Assembly (NCBI GenBank): GCA_036583965.1
Contig: JAZBQD010000030.1
Location: forward strand, 86,969,300 to 87,033,299
DNA from: Prunella strophiata
Lineage: Eukaryota > Chordata > Aves > Passeriformes > Prunellidae
Direction: 5' to 3'
DNA length: 64,000 bases
How positions within the stretch are numbered: the stretch's first letter is position 1; every line of letters starts with the position of its first letter. Positions 60,722 through 64,000 of this stretch are shown in pieces. The notes below the pieces were generated by a model, which was not told where the DNA came from, did no database searches, and was given only the letters and a program-made list of their open reading frames with translations. The translations under genes and the position numbers were made by a program.

Positions 60722-63340
60722 CCCTTCCTCTTCATCTCATAGTGCCTCAGGTATTGTAGGACTCTCTCACCACACCACTTCCCCTCCCCATCCTCACAGC
60801 TCAGGGAGTCGAGCACTGCAAACTCCCCTGAGCATCAAGCTCCAGACTCGAGGAAGCCCCTTGAATCCTCATCTTCTGAAGGTAATTCCCTAGCAAGTGG
60901 CCTACTCTTTCAAATCTTTACCTTTGTGGTTCTCAAAGCACTTTATGAATGTTCATCAAACTTATTATATCACCTGTGAGGGGTTAAAACACTGCTGTTT
61001 TCCCAAGGGTGGAAAACAACCAGAACTACCAGCTTTTGGTACACATAACTTGTGACCCAAAATAAGCACTATTAAAAATGCAATGGTGGGCTTGCTTTTA
61101 TTTACCTCCTAGTAAAAAAAGACTATAGAAGTAAAAACATTTTCAAGTGTACCTCCACAGCTCCGAGAGCAAGAAACTTTTTATTTGCTTGTGCTTTTTT
61201 GCCTGAAGGGAGCTGAGACAACTTAACTAAAGATGCAATTCAGGCAGTTTGGTCTGTAAGTAAAACAAAGTACACACCATATTGGATGACTCATAGTGAA
61301 ATTGCAAGAGCAGATGAAATCAGTGGGAGCCATGAGCTTTTCCGTAAACAATTTCAAAGTTACTGACACCAAAGTGTTAGGCACCTGTTAGGGGAAGATA
61401 CAATTAAAATACATGACATTGCGAGGTGATGTGTTGAACAGGCAAACAGCAGTGTGGGGACCAGCACAAAACAGCATTCGTAACATCTTTAGATCAACGT
61501 GAACAACAGCATGTCAACATAAAGGCACATTTCATTCCCTCTGCATCGGATACTTCCCAGGAATTCCCCTCCCGGGGGTATTTCAGTGGAGAGGACCCAA
61601 TGACTAGGAGGTTTGGGACAGGAATGAGGAGAATGCAACCACTCCCCGTTATCATTTTTCCCACCCACCCTCCCACGGTGAGGAGGTTTTCTCCCTCCCA
61701 AGCTTTCACAGGAGCTCTGAAGCAGCTGGCAAGGGGAGGCATGCCAGCTACAGCTGTGCTGGTGGGGGCCCTGAAGGGGGGCTGCAAAGGCAACTGACCT
61801 CAAGCTCTGACCCTCTGCAGGGTTCCTTGTGGTCTGCTGGGAAACTCCTAAGGTAAATTAAACCGTTCTTCAGGGTGAGGGCAGAGGAAATGGTCTTTTC
61901 CTGAGTGATCTGCAAAAGGACTACCATGACCTACCCGTATCAATACAAAATAAATTAGCTGTGATTAAGTTTGCCTACACAATTTGCCCTGTCAGCTAAG
62001 AACCTCACCCATCAAATTTTAAATCCCATGAGAGCAGGTTACTGCAGTGTTGAGCTCTACAGAAAGTCCAAGTGTAGGTAATTTCAAACCTAGAAGAGAC
62101 ATGATTGTTAGTATTGGGTCAAATAACTCATTGATTGGACTGCTACTTTTTCATGTGGCAGCTGGACAGCAGCTGTGCCTCCTGTCTGGTGTGCATTCAC
62201 AGCTATGGCAAACAGTCTCCACTCAGGAGAGGTTTGGCATTGAAAGAGCTGCAATATTTTAGATTGGGATTTGAGGAACCATGCAGACCTTTGGTCTGGA
62301 ATAGACTATTTCTTGCTGAGCAGAAATTGGTCCTGTATTTGGCTGATGTCAATGACTCAAGCGTTTACCCAGAGTACTCTGATGCATATGTCCATCTATG
62401 TTCACAGACTACAGATAAATATGTAGTGACTTAGGTTAGCATGACAAAGGTGTTTGGCAAATGAGTGTCAAAACTACAAACACAACTGATCCTCCCAAAA
62501 TTTGTTGAAGAAAAAATAGCACCTGGTATATTTCAGTTGGGTACTTGATTTGTCAGCTAAATCAGGACTGACTTTGCTGCTGCAAGCTGTAATGCTAAAA
62601 TATACCACTTGTATAGGATGCCCTCTGTGCTTTACATCTACAAATTATCCCTCCATCATCCCAGTGAACTATTACTATAATCATATTAAACCAAGGAATG
62701 CTAAACTATCAAAGCTTTCCTGACTAAGCCAAAGCAATACAGCACTTGGGTGACAGTGACAGTTGAAAAACAAAGACTAGGAACAGCGACTTCTGAATTA
62801 TTTTTCCTGTCTCTAGACAATTCTTGTATGCAATAGAGATCAGGTAAAAGAATGGTAGTGATGCAGATCCGAGTTTACATATGCTCAGTCAGTTGTTATT
62901 GCCATGTTGCTGTCTCTGCAATAGCAGCTTAAAAAACGGGATTGCTTTGAAAAGCCCCACCCAAAACCAAGACATCCCTAATTGTATTTTGAAGCCTGAC
63001 TATTTTTTTCATAGTTCCTTTGTCATTACTAAAAAGTTTGTTCCTTAAAATAATTAATTGTGATATAATCAATATTTAAAATAAATTTTACTTTATTTCA
63101 GTTAACAATCCATAGTTATGATTTTGTGTAGTTAAAAATTTTCTTCATCTCTGATTTAAGAATTAAGTGTTTCCAGATTTTTTTAATGTAATATTTGTAT
63201 TTGACCACTCATTTTTACAATGCTGTCTGGTATTCAGATTTTCTGTTATGTATAATCGTTTAGAAATTTCAATTATGACTGATGGAGTCAGGAAAATTTC
63301 ACTTTCAACCATATTAGGTTCTTCACACTCTTTTTCTCCC
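60722..63340. other. non-coding unique sequence, no gene seen
   Basis: The first 200 bp are GC-richer and could be a highly diverged continuation of the CR1 fragment. The rest is unique. Frames at 61489-61803 (minus) and 62047-62434 (plus) have no domain. Confidence 0.5.
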
Positions 63341-63343
63341 AGC

Positions 63344-63405
63344 TAATTGTAATTTTAATTAGATTGAGCAGCAATTGATTGTACTGATGTACTATTCAAT
63401 TAATT
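63344..63405. promoter_or_regulatory. cluster of homeodomain-type TAATT/CAATTA motifs
   Basis: Within 62 bp there are TAATTG (63344-63349), TTAATTAG (63355-63362), CAATTG (63372-63377) and CAATTAATT (63397-63405). A further AATTAATTG lies at about 63052-63060. Such clusters occur in developmental enhancers, but this sequence is so AT-rich that chance must be considered. Confidence 0.25.
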
Positions 63406-64000
63406 CCACAGCAATGACTGAGGTTATTTGCTGAGTGACAGCAAAATACCAGAGTACACCAAATTTCACAACAATTATGTACCACTTCTATTAGAAACAG
63501 TGGTCCATCATCTTGTATACCCAAATCCTGATTCTACAGTCACACCAATTTAGGTATTTTTAACCTATTTCCCATTAGAAAATGAGGATGACTTCATTTC
63601 TTAAGTGTAGAGATCATAAGCTCTGCAACATTAAGAAGGCACTTTAAAAACTGACTACACAAAATATCTTGAATTTAAATTTTTCATCAGAGGCAAGTGG
63701 AGTCTTGGTTTATTGTTGTGTGCCCATTGTGTTTTGCCTCCTGTATTGTAGATCACGAAGATACAGGGAAAATCAAATGATCACACTACTTATAGTCTTG
63801 TCTTTTAATTCTGGATTGAAAAATAAAATACAGACTACACTTCTGTATTATCTGAACCAGAAAAAAACCAGATTAGACTATGACCATTGTAGATGATGTT
63901 TGATCTGCATGGATTGTACATCTGTCTAGACTGTAGACTAAAATCTCGTGCACTGATCGGTAAGAGTCTGCATTACCCATTCAAACAGGAAATGTTGCAT
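63406..64000. other. non-coding unique sequence, no gene seen
   Basis: AT-rich end of the window. One 75-codon frame (63669-63896) has a cysteine- and leucine-rich start but no family I recognise. No gene is supported. Confidence 0.5.

Noticed and set aside
1..64000. A new multi-gene biological system
   Set aside because: No intact gene, operon or clustered reading frames exist in the window; what is unusual lies in repeats and possible regulatory DNA.

Overview
The window looks like a gene-poor, AT-rich stretch of a bird nuclear genome, possibly a songbird. The main evidence is two CR1 retrotransposon pieces with the octamer-repeat 3' tail typical of CR1 in birds and reptiles, plus two retroviral solo LTRs. 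There are no bacterial operons, no tRNA or rRNA gene that I could recognise, and no intact protein-coding gene. Every long open frame is explained by a microsatellite, by a transposon, or by chance in non-coding DNA. The window is therefore intergenic, or lies inside a very large intron.

Layout. Positions 1-9 kb are unique sequence with a CpG-retaining block holding a TATAAAAG motif near 2.25 kb, a TTTTC repeat at 3.3 kb, an AATAAA-poly(A) junction at 4.3 kb and AT-rich simple repeats. A 630-bp solo LTR with a perfect 6-bp target duplication lies at 9.04-9.67 kb. A shorter 328-bp solo LTR lies at 17.69-18.02 kb. A long, 5'-truncated and decayed CR1 on the plus strand occupies about 22.04-25.02 kb. 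Positions 25-42.7 kb are unique sequence with only small repeats. A pure TTTG tract of about 500 bp lies at 42.8-43.3 kb. At 45.8-46.5 kb, 163 bp of CCTT is followed, after a 2-nt junction, by 500 bp of GGAA, which makes a giant near-perfect hairpin. Positions 46.5-64 kb are again mostly unique, with a small CpG cluster at 55.8 kb, a CR1 3' end on the minus strand at 60.6 kb and a cluster of homeodomain-type TAATT/CAATTA motifs at 63.3 kb.

I found no gene set that works together and no evidence of a new biological system. The strongest unusual signal is the inverted tetranucleotide repeat. Next are the long TTTG tract, the two LTRs with target duplications, and the TATA/CpG block near 2.25 kb. 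Exon calling and cross-species conservation could not be tested from sequence alone, so small exons of a larger gene or conserved enhancers may be present unseen.
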